The notes under the pieces were generated by a model. It had not been told where the DNA came from, did not search any database, and saw only the letters and a program-made list of their open reading frames with translations. Shown in pieces: positions 1 through 11,036 of a stretch of 64,000 nt of DNA (its first letter is position 1; each line of letters begins with the position of its first letter). A program made the translations under genes and the position numbers. This DNA is from Blasia pusilla (lineage: Eukaryota; Marchantiophyta; Marchantiopsida; Blasiales): assembly GCA_050084515.1 (NCBI GenBank), contig CM114274.1, positions 7,626,001 through 7,690,000 of the forward strand, read 5' to 3'.

Positions 1-1250
1 AACAACTCTCCTGGCCGCCTAACACTACCGTGAAAGCCGCCAACGTGGTCACAGACTCGCCTCGTGATCGACCACCTCGCCCCGCAAAGCGCATGTAATC
101 GACTCATCCGACCGTCACCGACCGCCATCCTGGCCGATAAGCAACGGTCTCCTCCCGAAGTCAGGATGAATCCTAGGGGATATAACACTCTACTCCCCAC
201 CAACACATCGCATTTACTCACCGGTGTCGTAATCGCACGCAGCGCACCATAGCACTATCCGTCGATGCTCGGGCTGGACTCTCACAACAATCTCTGCCGA
301 GTCATATACTAAGTCGGTGATACGCCCCAATCGAGGTTTGTATCCTGGAATGGACAAGGCTCAATGTCGGCCTTCCAGAACCCCAACGCTAAACACGCCG
401 CCTTCCCTAACATCAAGGGTTGCTCTCCCGAATCAAGTAGGACGCGCTGCGGGTGGTATACTCTCCCCGTCGGACTAACCAAGCAAAATACTCCAGCTCG
501 GTTATCGAGTAACACTACTCCAGGTGTCACCACTGCTCGCTCTATGGCCGGTCGAGCTGGCATATCTACCGACTTTCTTTGCGCCGCCAGATGCCATGAC
601 TCTGTGGGGAACGCCCAAAGACCGCCTGAGGGCAAGTCCACCACCTCCTCAACTACCTCTGAACAAGAAGCAGTCATCTCTCCACGCTCACACAATGTGG
701 CGGCCAACTGGAACACCTCAGCTGGTCCAACTCCCAACGTCGCCAACTCTATGGCGGAAAATAGTGGAGTCTGACTCATTCTGGTGGCCACCTCCAACAC
801 TATGGTCGAACACTGACTCCACTCGAGTGGGCGTAGGAGTTGTCACTCCAACTCCTCGTGACGTCAACGTAGGTGCCTCGAATCAGAGGCACCGCTGCTC
901 GTCGAGGCACCATCGATGGGTGTGTAGTGCCTCCGACAATGTGAACGATCGTGGAACCCTGGCTCGCCGCCCATCGGTCCCCTCCGGTGGGTCAATCTCA
1001 ACTCCACCTCTCGATGGCTCGGTGCCTCTCGCAGCACCCGAGTCACCACTACATTTTGCCTCAACCTCGGGCTGCACTACACATGAATCCCATATTGAGA
1101 GATCCTCACCCGGTCGGGGAAGAGGTTGAGACTAGAGTCACACTAGCCCGCATGACTCCGTGCCTTCCTAAGCCGCATCATCGTCATGGCAGCAATCCTC
1201 TGCTCAACCGATCGATCGTCGTGAGAGAAGTGCCGGCTCTGGTGCTCTGC
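1..1250 (-). pseudogene. Gypsy-like retrotransposon protease (retropepsin) region, degenerate
   Basis: Reading down the minus strand, an open stretch at 800-309 contains the active-site-like motif LLDSGEQPLMLG (D at about 434). This matches the LLDSG-x-QP form of retrotransposon aspartic proteases, which normally process the Gag-Pol polyprotein. Below 309 the reading is broken by frameshifts and stops, but a second conserved block is still legible near 120-220: CDVLVGSRVLYPLGF, then a YRPGW-like stretch in another frame. Both blocks recur in Pro regions of bryophyte-type gypsy elements as I recall them; the family match is from memory. The element runs off the left edge, so reverse transcriptase and integrase would lie outside. 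It is non-functional because of the breaks. Confidence 0.6.
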
Positions 1251-2990
1251 TCCATCTCCTCGGCTGGTGGTGGTCCTCTACCACCACGTCTAGGAAGAAC
1301 TCCCGACCTCCTCCGGGACAACCGCCCCAGGCCCTCGGCCTACCTCCGACGTGCCCCTCGGCGAAGGTCAAAACATCTATCCCTAGTGTGACCATATCTG
1401 TGGCAATGGTCACACTGGTGCTATGGTGGGGCCATCCTCTGTGGCTCCTGCGCAATCGGAGGCGCTGGTGGTCCTCTCCCATGCTGTGGGCAATCTCTCT
1501 GCCTATGGGCCCCTCCACACGTCCAAGAAGACCACACCGGTCCCTGCTGGGCAACATATGTAGGTGCGGGTCGTTCCCTCATAGGCTCACGGTACTCGCC
1601 CTGCTCTCTACTCACACTGGCCCGCTCCCGTGGTATTGGTGCTCGCTGTGGCACCGATGGGATCACCGCCGCTCGTGGACCCGTCGACTCTCGAGAAAAT
1701 CCAGCGGTCACTACCTGCTCCTCACTCATGTTGAGCTCAATATGCTCAAACAACTCGAAGACTACCTTCAATGTGGGCTTCATTTGTGTGAATCAAGACC
1801 GCATCTCGGACTCTCCTCCGTAGTTCTCGGTCCGGAACCCAGTGCCAATCGGATCGATGCGCCTCGGTCACTCCAAACGTAGCAATGATCAGCCTCCTCA
1901 TGCGTGTGAAGGCTCTCTCTCGACTCTCACCCGATCGCCGCTGAAAATCTCAGAGACTCTTTAGCTTGTCGGTGCGCAGACGCCAGTAGTAGCTCTTCCC
2001 CAACCGTCGAAGAACTCCACTATGGGGCTGAAGTTGGGTGGCCCTCTACCACTGAGGTCTCGCCACATCGCTTTGTGTCACGCCCTCCTCTCCATCTAGT
2101 CTCCGGACTGATGGTGTGGGTCTCTCTCCTCTCACAATCCCATCATATGCCTCGCGACCACTAGTGGACACATACCCCAAGCCCAAGACATCCTCCGGGC
2201 ATCGATCTCTACCGAATATAGTGATCGAAACTCCATGTAGTCCTCCATCGGAGGACCCTCCAAGTGTTGGAACAACCCTTCCATGCCATGAAAGGGTTGA
2301 ACCGTGTCGTGGTTCAGATCTCCCGGAAGTCGCACCATGTGTCGAACTCCTAGATGAAATCATCTAAGTCGATGGTGCCCATTGCCAGAAACGACGCATG
2401 CCCCAATGGCCCATGTCGTCCATCTCCTGCCAAGTACTACTGTCTCTATCTGTGATCTCGTCACCAGACCTAGTGTCCAGTGATGACGATCCGATCCACG
2501 GATGGATGTCGAGGAGCTCCTCACCGGTAACCCTTGGTATCTCACTCCACTCCGTGTCACACCACTACCACCATCGCCACTACCCCGTTCTTCCAAACCC
2601 TGGAAGAACGCCGTGATGACAAACCCTTTCTCACCCGCTCAAGCACTCAGACTCACTGAGAGTCTCCCACACGCCTCACTAGCTCACCTATGCTAACGTC
2701 AATCCCGTGATGACATACCCGGCCTCATGCACGCTCAACACTCGGGCTCACCATGAGCCTCCCAACTGACTCACCTAACCTAGCGACACACTCTCGGGTC
2801 ATAAACGTGACCCCTACTCGGCAACCGCCGTATATCCACCAACATGCTACACATGAAAAGAATCTACACTCGTCACCATCACTGCACCCATCTAGAACCA
2901 GCTACTACCCGATACCCAGCACTCTCAATCATGCACGACAAGTGCGGGAAAAGGGACTCGAATGGGTAACCTGATCACGCCCTCCAACCT
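1250..2990 (-). pseudogene. Gypsy-like retrotransposon gag region with zinc knuckle, degenerate
   Basis: Upstream of the protease block on the same strand, several overlapping frames together resemble a capsid (Gag) protein: a block with MVRLPGDLN and GMEGLFQHLEG (about 2340-2240), continuing in a second frame as REAYDGIVRGERPTP (about 2150-2100). Further on is a zinc knuckle, WTCGGAHRQRDCP, near 1490-1530. The usual CX2CX3HX4C pattern has lost its first cysteine: serine stands in its place. No single frame is open across the region, so this is a decayed copy. The order Gag, zinc knuckle, protease is normal for Ty3/gypsy elements. Confidence 0.5.
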
Positions 2991-3370
2991 GTTGCACCGT
3001 CAATATGCACTCCTCCACATGATATGAAAATCTCCGCCACATAACACTCCCCTCGACCAACACGTCGATCCTCCCGTCATCAGATGCGGACAACCCGTCG
3101 GCATCATGCACACTGCCCCTCCATCGTAAACTCTCGCAACCCTGTCGCGCCCCAAAACATCATGTCGCGCAAACCCCTATGTCTATCCCCACGTGGGGTA
3201 TGTAACGTGACTCACCCTGGTCGGCTCCCACTCATGTTGGGAAAATCTCCACTCACGTTCGCATGACTAACCTCGTCTGTCCTTCCAACCACGTATGCGA
3301 CAACTGTCCGACCGACTATGGTCGGTGCTACCACGTCGGAGCGGGGGGAAGACTTGGACCGCGGCCCTAT
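2980..3370 (-). repeat. Retroelement leader segment, repeated inverted at 32.17-32.57 kb
   Basis: The minus strand here encodes a stretch (MHDADGLSASDDGRIDVL, then VEECILTVQQVGG) that recurs on the plus strand at 32439-32570 with only a few substitutions. The nucleotide match continues leftward on that copy through the GC-rich block ending in a shared AAGTCTTCCCCCC. The two copies diverge just after VGG. The segment appears to be part of a retroelement shared by two otherwise different elements. Whether it was translated is unknown. Confidence 0.55.
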
Positions 3371-3480
3371 GCGGGCCCCTTGGGCCCTAAATGCGGGGGG
3401 GGGGGGGGGCCCGCGGCCCTATGCGGCCCTTTGGGCCCTAAATGGGGTCCGCGGCCCTATGCGGGGGCCCTTAATGCAGG
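3358..3480. repeat. GC-rich tandem repeat, three units of about 45 bp
   Basis: Three successive units carry GCGGCCCTATGCGG followed by CCTTGGGCCCTAAATG or a close variant. The first two are separated by a run of G about 14 long. Related but diverged two-unit repeats (GCCCGTACCCTTATGGGCC) occur at 21751-21890. Such arrays often mark the untranslated leader of plant LTR retrotransposons. Confidence 0.6.
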
Positions 3481-3499
3481 GGGGTTGCGGGACCTTGCC

Positions 3500-3995
3500 C
3501 TTCCTCCATCTTTGGAGTCATAATGACTCCTTCCACCCCCTCCTTCCTCGACGTTAGGAGCTCCTCAGCTCCCGCGACCCCCTCTCTGCTCCTGAGGGCA
3601 CGTAGCCCTATGCGGTTGCGGCCCTAGCTACACCTGTGCGGCTCCCTATGGAACCGCGATCCTGTATGGGAACGCGGCTCCCATGGGCAGATGCGTTGGA
3701 TCGGACGGTCAGTAATTTATTTAGATGTCCTGGTTTGAGCATGGGGTCTTTTATTTTCTGTCGCCCGATTTCTTTTGCGCAAGAAAGTATTTGCGTCTTA
3801 TTTATATTTGCCGGGTCGCATGGGCGACTTCTTGGGGTCGCTTGCGACCCCAAGAAGTCAGTTACAGGCTGACTTTTCAGCCGCCACTCACAATTGTGAG
3901 GCCGCGCCGAAATTTTTTGGTCGCGAGAAACGTTGCGACGTGTCAAATTCCTGCGACTCCGATTACAAGAGAAAAGTTTGGGACCGTAGGATGAA
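3500..3995 (-). other. Candidate 5' LTR or leader of the 1-3 kb gypsy element
   Basis: No gene is recognised. The stretch has the place expected for the 5' LTR of the minus-strand element. It contains an inverted repeat, GACTTCTTGGGGTCGC then GCGACCCCAAGAAGTC (about 3829-3860), and the minus strand begins TGTAATCGG after an AT-rich flank near 3967. No second LTR lies in the window, so neither the boundaries nor LTR identity can be confirmed. Confidence 0.25.
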
Positions 3996-6403
3996 GTAGG
4001 CCAGCGTTGGTGAGCCTATGGGATAAGGCCCGGGTCCCGTTCATTTCTGCGAAAAAGTGGCGAGCTACCGTCAATTATATATATATATATATAATATTAG
4101 AAGAGGACGGGATTTGGGATTTTGGTTCCTGTAGTAATGACACACGACACGTAGCACAAGAATTAACTTAAATAATAGTGCGAGCCGACCCTTTTTGACC
4201 GGTGATTTTCACCAATGCAAGCAAGGGCATTATATTAGTTTCCTATTATTTGAGGAGTGTTTTTTCAAATAGCGATAATTTGAGTTCTCATCACTGTTTT
4301 TTTAAGTTCTCGAATCTATGACATGTGGCATCTTTGTCTATCATATATAATAGATTTTTAAGAATTTCTTTTAGAAATCGAACTATTAAGGTTAGAGGGA
4401 CTGTGCATCATCCCTCTTGGGTTCTAACTAGTAAGAAATTCAATGGTGATGAAACTACCATCAACTAATTTTAAAAATTTAAAGACAAATTTACCAATAT
4501 TAAGTTTGAAAATTTAAATCATAAAATCAGGCATAATTAATTATGAAATTGAGCATGTTAATGAAAACAACCTTAGTATTGAATGATACTTAACGAATTT
4601 CAAATTTGAAAGACCAATTCAAACTTCAAATTCATGATGTTAGCCTTGTCAAAAAGACACATGTGACTCATATAGAGTTCTGACATATTTCTAACCCCTA
4701 ATTCAAATAATCGTATAGATATAGATAGCAACCCATGTAGATATCTATATTTGTTATTTATGTGTTTCAGCGCTTAGCAATGAAAATTGAAATGATGGAT
4801 AGTAAATGATCTATACTACAAAGAGTTTTACTATACTACAATTTTACCTTCCAATGGCAACACATCTTAATTTGACCCTACATCATGAAAAAATATCTTA
4901 TAATACAAGTTGAAAAATGGATTAAATTTTGTTTATGTGAGATACCCTACTAGTTGTACTAATCGGATGGTGTAAAGTGACTTAGGGTTGATTCCATGGA
5001 TGACAATTCTTATTGGGGCATCGTCGATGTACATAAATTTATTTATTTTTCTAACGGACAACGGAATCCGAAAGATATACTTAATATTCAACTATTCAGG
5101 TCGTCACCATAAACATTTCTGCGCCCATATTTTGGGGGCCAAAAAATTATGTGACCCTTAAGTGTGGTAGTGTCAGCACGACCTACCGCACATGGAATTA
5201 GCCTCTTTGACTAGCTTGACTTACCCATGTTCTATCTTAAGCCCTAGTTTTCCAAGGTTCGATAATTAATAAACCTTACATGCTCTATGATCTTTCAAAG
5301 CCAATTTCCTTTTAAAACATAACATCATTTGCTCTTAGGAATGTGCATTCGAGAACATAGATTTTGAATTCTTTGCCATGACTCAAAATGGACCTGAATG
5401 GCTTATGGAGACTCTACTCCCAATTTACAAGTTGCCATATGCATCTTGGTGCAAAAATCACTAGGAAGTTGCAAGAGAAGGTGAAATTCCCATGGATTTA
5501 TTCACATCCAACACAAGAATCAACTTAAAGATTTAATGCAAATGATTTAATGTAATTATGTGTATCATAACATAAATTTACTAGGAAATGAATAACTATA
5601 AGAAAAATGACTCGGATTATGACTTTATTGGCTAATTCCTTCATTTATGATTAGAAAACTCTTGACTAGTATACACAACTAGGGCTCAAATTGACTCATG
5701 GTAATTGCATAATGTTCAGGATTATACAGTTTGCTCTCACTCAAGGAGTTGTTGACACTCTGGGAGAATACTGATGACCTCCACTCAAAATCAAGAATCT
5801 TCTTTAGGCGCAACATCTTGCAATTGTCGGATATGAAGGAGCAAGTGGGTAGAGGCTATGGAAACTACGAGCCATAAGAAATGAAAGTGAAAAAAACAAG
5901 GACCCAAATGACTTAAATAGGGGAAATATTATAAGTTTTTGGCTATCATATGTGTGAGTGTTTAAACTCATTACCTAGACACAATTCATTGTAGTTGCGA
6001 GTCCCGTTTGCACTTACGTGCGGTTGTCAAAAGCCAGGGGATATATTTTTGGGAGGCATAGTTGAGATGGGTGTTCCTCTAACTTAGACTTGAAGGAAAG
6101 ACATCAATAGGATGTTGGATAGGGTGTTGGCACATGCTATGGATTGTATTCTCCATTTCACAAATGCACGTTTGGACGCTCATCTAGAGGAATGTCGTTG
6201 TCATCTTCATGTAAGCGTTCCATGGAAAATATTTGTATGCACAAGGATAGAGTGGCGGGGAGTAGAGGGTGTGCATGTCAAGGTTGAGGTAGTCCCCACA
6301 AGTGAGATGCAAGAACCACAGAGCTCTCATGTTTGAGAGTTTAGGAACCTCGACTCTAGATGAGAGGTAGAAGATGCTTCGCCTCATCTATAGAAAGATA
6401 TGT
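3996..6403. other. AT-rich intergenic DNA, no gene recognised
   Basis: Short open frames only, none with recognisable protein character. A dinucleotide AT microsatellite lies at about 4074-4093. I see no transposon ends, RNA gene or promoter that I can support. Confidence 0.6.
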
Positions 6404-6411
6404 GAGCAGCA

Positions 6412-6876
6412 CAAGGTTGCACACGGACATGTCTGTCCCGGGGACTGACATGTTTGTGCAGGCTCGGATTCTCGTGGCCCGCACCTCAACCAATCAAGCC
6501 CGTCACGTAGACCCGGACTAGCGGATACTGCACCCTTTTTGTGGTCTTTGCGCAGCCCGCGGCAAGTTTGTATGGCGGGCAGGGCCATCATTGGGTAGGC
6601 TCAAGCCCGCACTGGGCTTGCAATTGAGCCTACACACACAAGCAGCTCATGGCTCACATTTTCCTGAGCCCATTCAATGGGGGCCCTGCTCGCCCTACGA
6701 GCCTCGCTGCGGGCTAGTGAAGGCTTTGCTGAAGCCACAAAACGAGTGGGTATTGGGCCAGTCCGGGTTTGCACGATTAGCTCGGAGGGCTCAGAGGCAG
6801 GCTCAGATATGAGCCACAGGTACTCGGGCAGTATGTTCGTCGCATGGATAAACTTGTCCATTTATGTGCAACCTTG
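6412..6876. mobile_element. hAT-type MITE copy 1
   Basis: A 465-bp element starts CAAGGTTGCACACGG and ends ATGTGCAACCTTG, giving inverted termini of about 12 bp. It is flanked by the 8-bp near-duplication GAGCAGCA (6404-6411) and GAGTAGCA (6877-6884), one mismatch. Terminal CA...TG ends with 8-bp target duplications are the hallmark of the hAT superfamily. There is no transposase, so it is non-autonomous. The inside is GC-rich with repeated GGACATGTCC-like palindromes shared with the other copies. Confidence 0.75.
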
Positions 6877-7222
6877 GAGTAGCACAAACCTGTGGTGGAC
6901 GTTTGGAACAATATGACCCATGCATATATTGTCAAAAGATTTGGAACTTAAGTACTGCCAAGTTTTGCAATGACACTCAAATCTCTCCGGAGGTGATGGG
7001 CTAGATGGTTTGTAGTTATACCTTTGGTTGCAACACAATGACCTCAACTGTGACGGAGGTTGTGAAGTTAGTCCTAGAGGGAGCATAGGAGTGGGAGATA
7101 TGGGTGTTAGAGATGCCAATACCCATGAACTACAATATTTCTTTGTGGGTTATAATTCTACAGTGCAAGTTGGCCCCCTTGGGAGACGAGATGGGAGATC
7201 CTTGGCTTTTGAGGATTAAAAG

Positions 7223-7514
7223 CAAAGTTGTATATATGGAAATGGACTTGAACAAACATCTTCAAACAAGAATGGACATGTCCAGACATGCCCAATAGGT
7301 CCCCCACATGGATTCTTTTGCGGGCCACAAACATGTGGCAAAAATGGAGGGCAGGGCGCTATATTGGGTGTGGGTTGGCCACGCCCGGACGTATGTTGCA
7401 AGCAAGGTGGATTTCCGTGTGGGCGGTGCAAATCCAAGCCCACATGGACATGTCCGTCCTAAGGAGAGACATAAGTCCACAGACATACATAGAGTTTGAC
7501 TATGTGCAACCTTG
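7223..7514. mobile_element. hAT-type MITE copy 2
   Basis: A 292-bp element starts CAAAGTTGTATATATGGA and ends TATGTGCAACCTTG. Flanks are ATTAAAAG (7215-7222) and ATTAATTG (7515-7522), matching at 6 of 8 positions, as in an aged target duplication. It shares GACATGTCC motifs and the terminal GGTTGCA core with the copies at 6412 and 27342. No coding capacity. Confidence 0.65.
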
Positions 7515-7674
7515 ATTAATTGGGGGCATATGGTGGAGGGCAAGTTTTCCCCTCAAGCCAAAGGGGATACATTCCTTCGGTTGGGGTGAAGTGGATGCAT
7601 TCTTCTATGCATTTTTAGGTATTCCTTACATGTTAATATTCCAAGAATGGATGAGTTTTAGAATGTTTAACTAA

Positions 7675-8422
7675 CAAGGTTGCATGGAAACGGACAAGTC
7701 AGTCCATGGGACAGACATGTCCATGGACATGCCCGGCCCGACCCGGACCCGAGCTCCCTGGAAGCCCGCTAGGTAGACTCGGGTTGACAGAGCCTGCACC
7801 CGTTGTGTGGCCCCGAGTAGGCCTCAAACTAGGCCCGTAGGGTTGGCTTGGGCCCTATTGGGCGGGTTGAGAGCCCACCCAACCCGCCAAGTGGGCTTTG
7901 GGTGGGCTATAGTCGTGATGGAACTTCACAAGTTGAGCATACTAGCCATGTGGGCGTGATACATCAGGTGCACAACTTTGGCACAGTTAGTAGAATGATT
8001 CTTGCCACGAATCACAGCAAATTTTGAAAATATCTTATACATAAATGGAGATTTTTCAATTATTAAAATAAGGTATTTTAATATATTTTCCTAAATTCAC
8101 AAAAATATTATATTAAAAAAATAACAATTTGTGAGCTCTTTAAGATTTCTTTGAGTTTATTATGCGAGTGATGATAGCAAATTTGCAACTATTTTGCCAG
8201 TACTTGATGGTTTTCATATAGCTAGTTGCAAGTGTAGTAAAATAATACTTCACAACTATCTCGTAGTCTGTGATCCCGGATCTACGCGGCGGGCTCCGGG
8301 CGGGCTTAGGTGCGGGCCGTGGATACCTCGACCCGCACGGACATGTTTGTCTTCTTGACAAACATAAGTTCGTGGACGTGGACATGTTTGCAGACATGAA
8401 CTTTGTCTGTGTGCAACCCTGT
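7675..8422. mobile_element. hAT-type MITE copy 3, diverged or composite
   Basis: The left end CAAGGTTGCATGG and right end GTGTGCAACCCTG match the family, and GGACAAG and GACATGT internal motifs sit next to both. The flanking octamers (TTAACTAA and TTAGTGAT) do not match well. The middle (about 7920-8270) is AT-rich, unlike other copies. It may be a larger family member, or two truncated ends around unrelated DNA. Confidence 0.45.
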
Positions 8423-8423
8423 T

Positions 8424-8520
8424 AGTGATGGGATTAATCATGCTTCACATAAATTCATTTTTTTTCTTGCTGCCCACTTTATTTCTTGTTGCCTAAATGC
8501 CATGTTTCGATCATTCCAAT
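8424..8520 (-). repeat. Fragment of the short Helitron family seen at 57.2-57.8 kb
   Basis: The plus strand reads ATTAATCATGC, then TTTCTTGCTGCCCA and CTTGTTGCCTAAATGCCATG. This parallels the interiors of the elements at 57248-57398 and 57613-57783. Neither terminus is intact. Confidence 0.5.
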
Positions 8521-9251
8521 GTATGAAAATCAAGAAAATGTTCTCCCACAATAAGTATTTCAAACTTTTTTTCTAATATGATCACCTATTTTTGAAAGTA
8601 CATTTTTTTTCAAATGTATTTATATTTGACCTGTGTAATAATCATGCGTATAATCTTAGTAGAGTATCCAAATTTACAACATAGACTTCTTACTACTCTT
8701 GCTTTGAGCTTTTCCCTCGAGGTAGATATTTATCCAAAAATTCATTCTTTTAGTATACACTAGTAAGGCCCCTCTCTCATTTCATAATCTTCATTTTGCT
8801 TTTTACATATTGCAAGATCACAAACCTATTTTTTAAACAAAAAAAGAGAAAACCGAGGTTACACTCATCCCTAGAGGATGAGAAAAAGGGCCGCCCCTCC
8901 TGCTAAATTCCCAAGAAATAGAGACAAAAACAAGTGCCCCTAGATAATCATTATTACCGATAACTATAAAAAGGACCTCTAACACCTTCTTCTCCCACGG
9001 TTGAACCGTCTCGAATGCCCAGACAATGGAAACCCATCGCATAAAAAAGTAGTGTGCGACCTGCGACCCCCTCATGGGCTCGGAAACTCCATCCTCTAAA
9101 CTTTGCCCAAATTAGAGTGACAGGAAAGTTTTATTCTAGAAATATTGAAAACCTATTTAAAATATAAAAATTGATATTTTTATATTTTTTCAAGGTGCTT
9201 GCTATGTGAGGGAGTCGTGACACAACTGAAAAATGTTATTAATAAATCTGA
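8521..9251. other. AT-rich intergenic DNA, no gene recognised
   Basis: An 80-codon frame at 9075-8833 on the minus strand has no recognisable family signature. I see no RNA gene or element boundary here. Confidence 0.5.
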
Positions 9252-9410
9252 AATGATGCACTTCGATAAAAACGTATGATGGAAAACCCATCGGAAATAA
9301 AAAAAAAATCAAATAGACAAAACCTGTAAAAACCTGAAGGCTAGAACAAGACAAAAAAGATTGTCGTAAGGAGATTCCAACGACCCTAACGACAATCACT
9401 TCGAAGATAA
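9252..9410 (-). mobile_element. 5'-truncated RLE non-LTR retrotransposon, tail only
   Basis: The plus strand carries GATGCACTTCGATAAAAACG and GATGGAAAACCCATCGG, the reverse complement of the conserved 3' tail of the family, then AAAACCTGAAGGC. It lies about 285 bp from the longer copy at 9534 in the same orientation. Only the 3' end survives, as expected from incomplete target-primed reverse transcription. Confidence 0.6.
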
Positions 9411-9533
9411 CCCTTTGACGCAGACTTTATTTTCCACGTGGGCCCGCTTCAAGTGGGGAACGCCACGTGTGGACGATTGGAGGAGGCGCTCGGACTTCAG
9501 CACATGGCGATTCCTTGTGCATGGGAAGCAAAG

Positions 9534-10328
9534 ATGCACTTCGATAAAAACGAGTGATGGAAAACCCATCGGAAGTACAAAAGAGGGGGACTCAAAGAGT
9601 CAAAACCTGAAGGCCACAACACGACCGAGAAAAGGAAGAAGGGGGCATTCCCCCTAACGATTTAAACTCACCAACAGAGAGACAATATCAAGCAACAACA
9701 AGAGAGCTATGACTACTACTAAGTGGGCCTCTAGCGCCGGCGTCTCCCACCTGAGCCGCCCGCAAAATCCCATTAGCCTGGCACGCCGTAACGCTATGGA
9801 GACCGCGCCTACAATACAGATCGCAGAGCTAAGGACAACCCATTTCTCGAGTGGAGATGATGGGCGCGATCCGTAATGAACGAAGTCGAACCTCTCCCCC
9901 ATAGCCCCATACATCTCTATGGCCAGGGGATGAAGATGTGTCCCTCGTGTAGTCGATCAGAGATATGTGTCTTCGCCGCCGCCGCCGCCGCCGCTCCTTG
10001 TAGCATTCGCCTTGGGCCACCACTTGGGCTCGACCGCCTCCCGCGTAGGATCTGTGACTACCACGTCCGCCACAACCACCTCAGCCTCACGTGTCATGTA
10101 GAGATCGCACGAATGAGGGAATCCCGCATGGAGTAGTGCCTCTCTCTCTGACATGGAAGCCACTCTCCCGAGCAATCGAACATGATATCCCGCCTTTGCA
10201 TCGTGAGTGGTTATCCTCTCACCCCAACTGGACAGCGTGCCAAATGCACACCAAGTGGATCCAGGCTCCGGCGACACTCGCAGTGTGTCGAACCAACCAC
10301 TGATGGTTGGGGGAGGCCCAAGCGGAAC
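9534..10328 (-). mobile_element. 5'-truncated RLE non-LTR retrotransposon copy A
   Basis: Minus-strand copy covering the conserved 3' tail, the 3' UTR and the end of the coding region. The nuclease strand is legible as ADVVVTDPTRE, matching GDVVVADPTRS in the 60-64 kb element, and a block before it matches the GIHILRCAHGGER region. It is nearly collinear with 40504-41330, with small indels, so the two copies belong to one recent subfamily. Homology stops near 10328, the truncation point. A CGC repeat lies near 9975-9994. Non-functional. Confidence 0.75.
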
Positions 10329-10375
10329 ATGGGAAGTGTGAAGGTGGACTCGTGGAGTAGTGTCTCGGGAAGTGT

Positions 10376-10417
10376 GAAGATGTGTGTGCATGACTCGCGT
10401 CATGCACACACATCTTC
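10376..10417. repeat. Perfect 19-bp hairpin
   Basis: Arms 10376-10394 and 10399-10417 (GAAGATGTGTGTGCATGAC and its exact reverse complement) flank the 4-nt loop TCGC. It lies between the retrotransposon copy and the NLR locus, about 620 bp before the candidate NLR start. It matches neither the neighbouring repeat family nor any RNA I recognise. Confidence 0.85.
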
Positions 10418-11036
10418 GGATACGTTCAGCTGAAGCCTCAGCTTGCGTGCGTCCCAATTCTGCCCAATTGATGGATTTGCCGTGTTCGCGCAGTCCCGGG
10501 TCTCGATGGTAGTAGCGGTAGCGGTTTGGAAGCCGGGAAATTGCTTAATCTCAAAGTTGATGTGCAGAATTTTATTCTATACAGTGCGTGCATGACGCGA
10601 GTTCTACGGTAGCTTCAGAGACGGAGAGAAGGGAGGAGTGTCTTGATCGAGCACTGGCGAAAAACAAGCTTCTTCTTCGGAGCAACTTCGTTCGATGGCT
10701 TCTCGGCTGTGATGTGAGCAGAACATCGGACGATCAGCTCTCGGACGTACTCTGTTCCGGTTTTGGCATTTCTGATTGAAGGGCAGATTTCCGACTTGGG
10801 AGGGTGCTATTCTTGTCTTCGTGAGGGCTTTCTAGTGCTCAGATTTCTAGTGACAGCAGCGTACAGGAAGTTTGAATTGCGGATCGTGAAAGATGAATTT
10901 TCTCATCATCAGCCTGTGGCAGAAGACGGTAAGACGCATCTCTTCCTCCAAGGTGAAGAGATTGAGCAGCCGTACCGGAGGTAAGGAAAATGGTCCAAAT
11001 TCTCGGGAAGCATCAGGAGCTTCCCGAGGGGACAGC

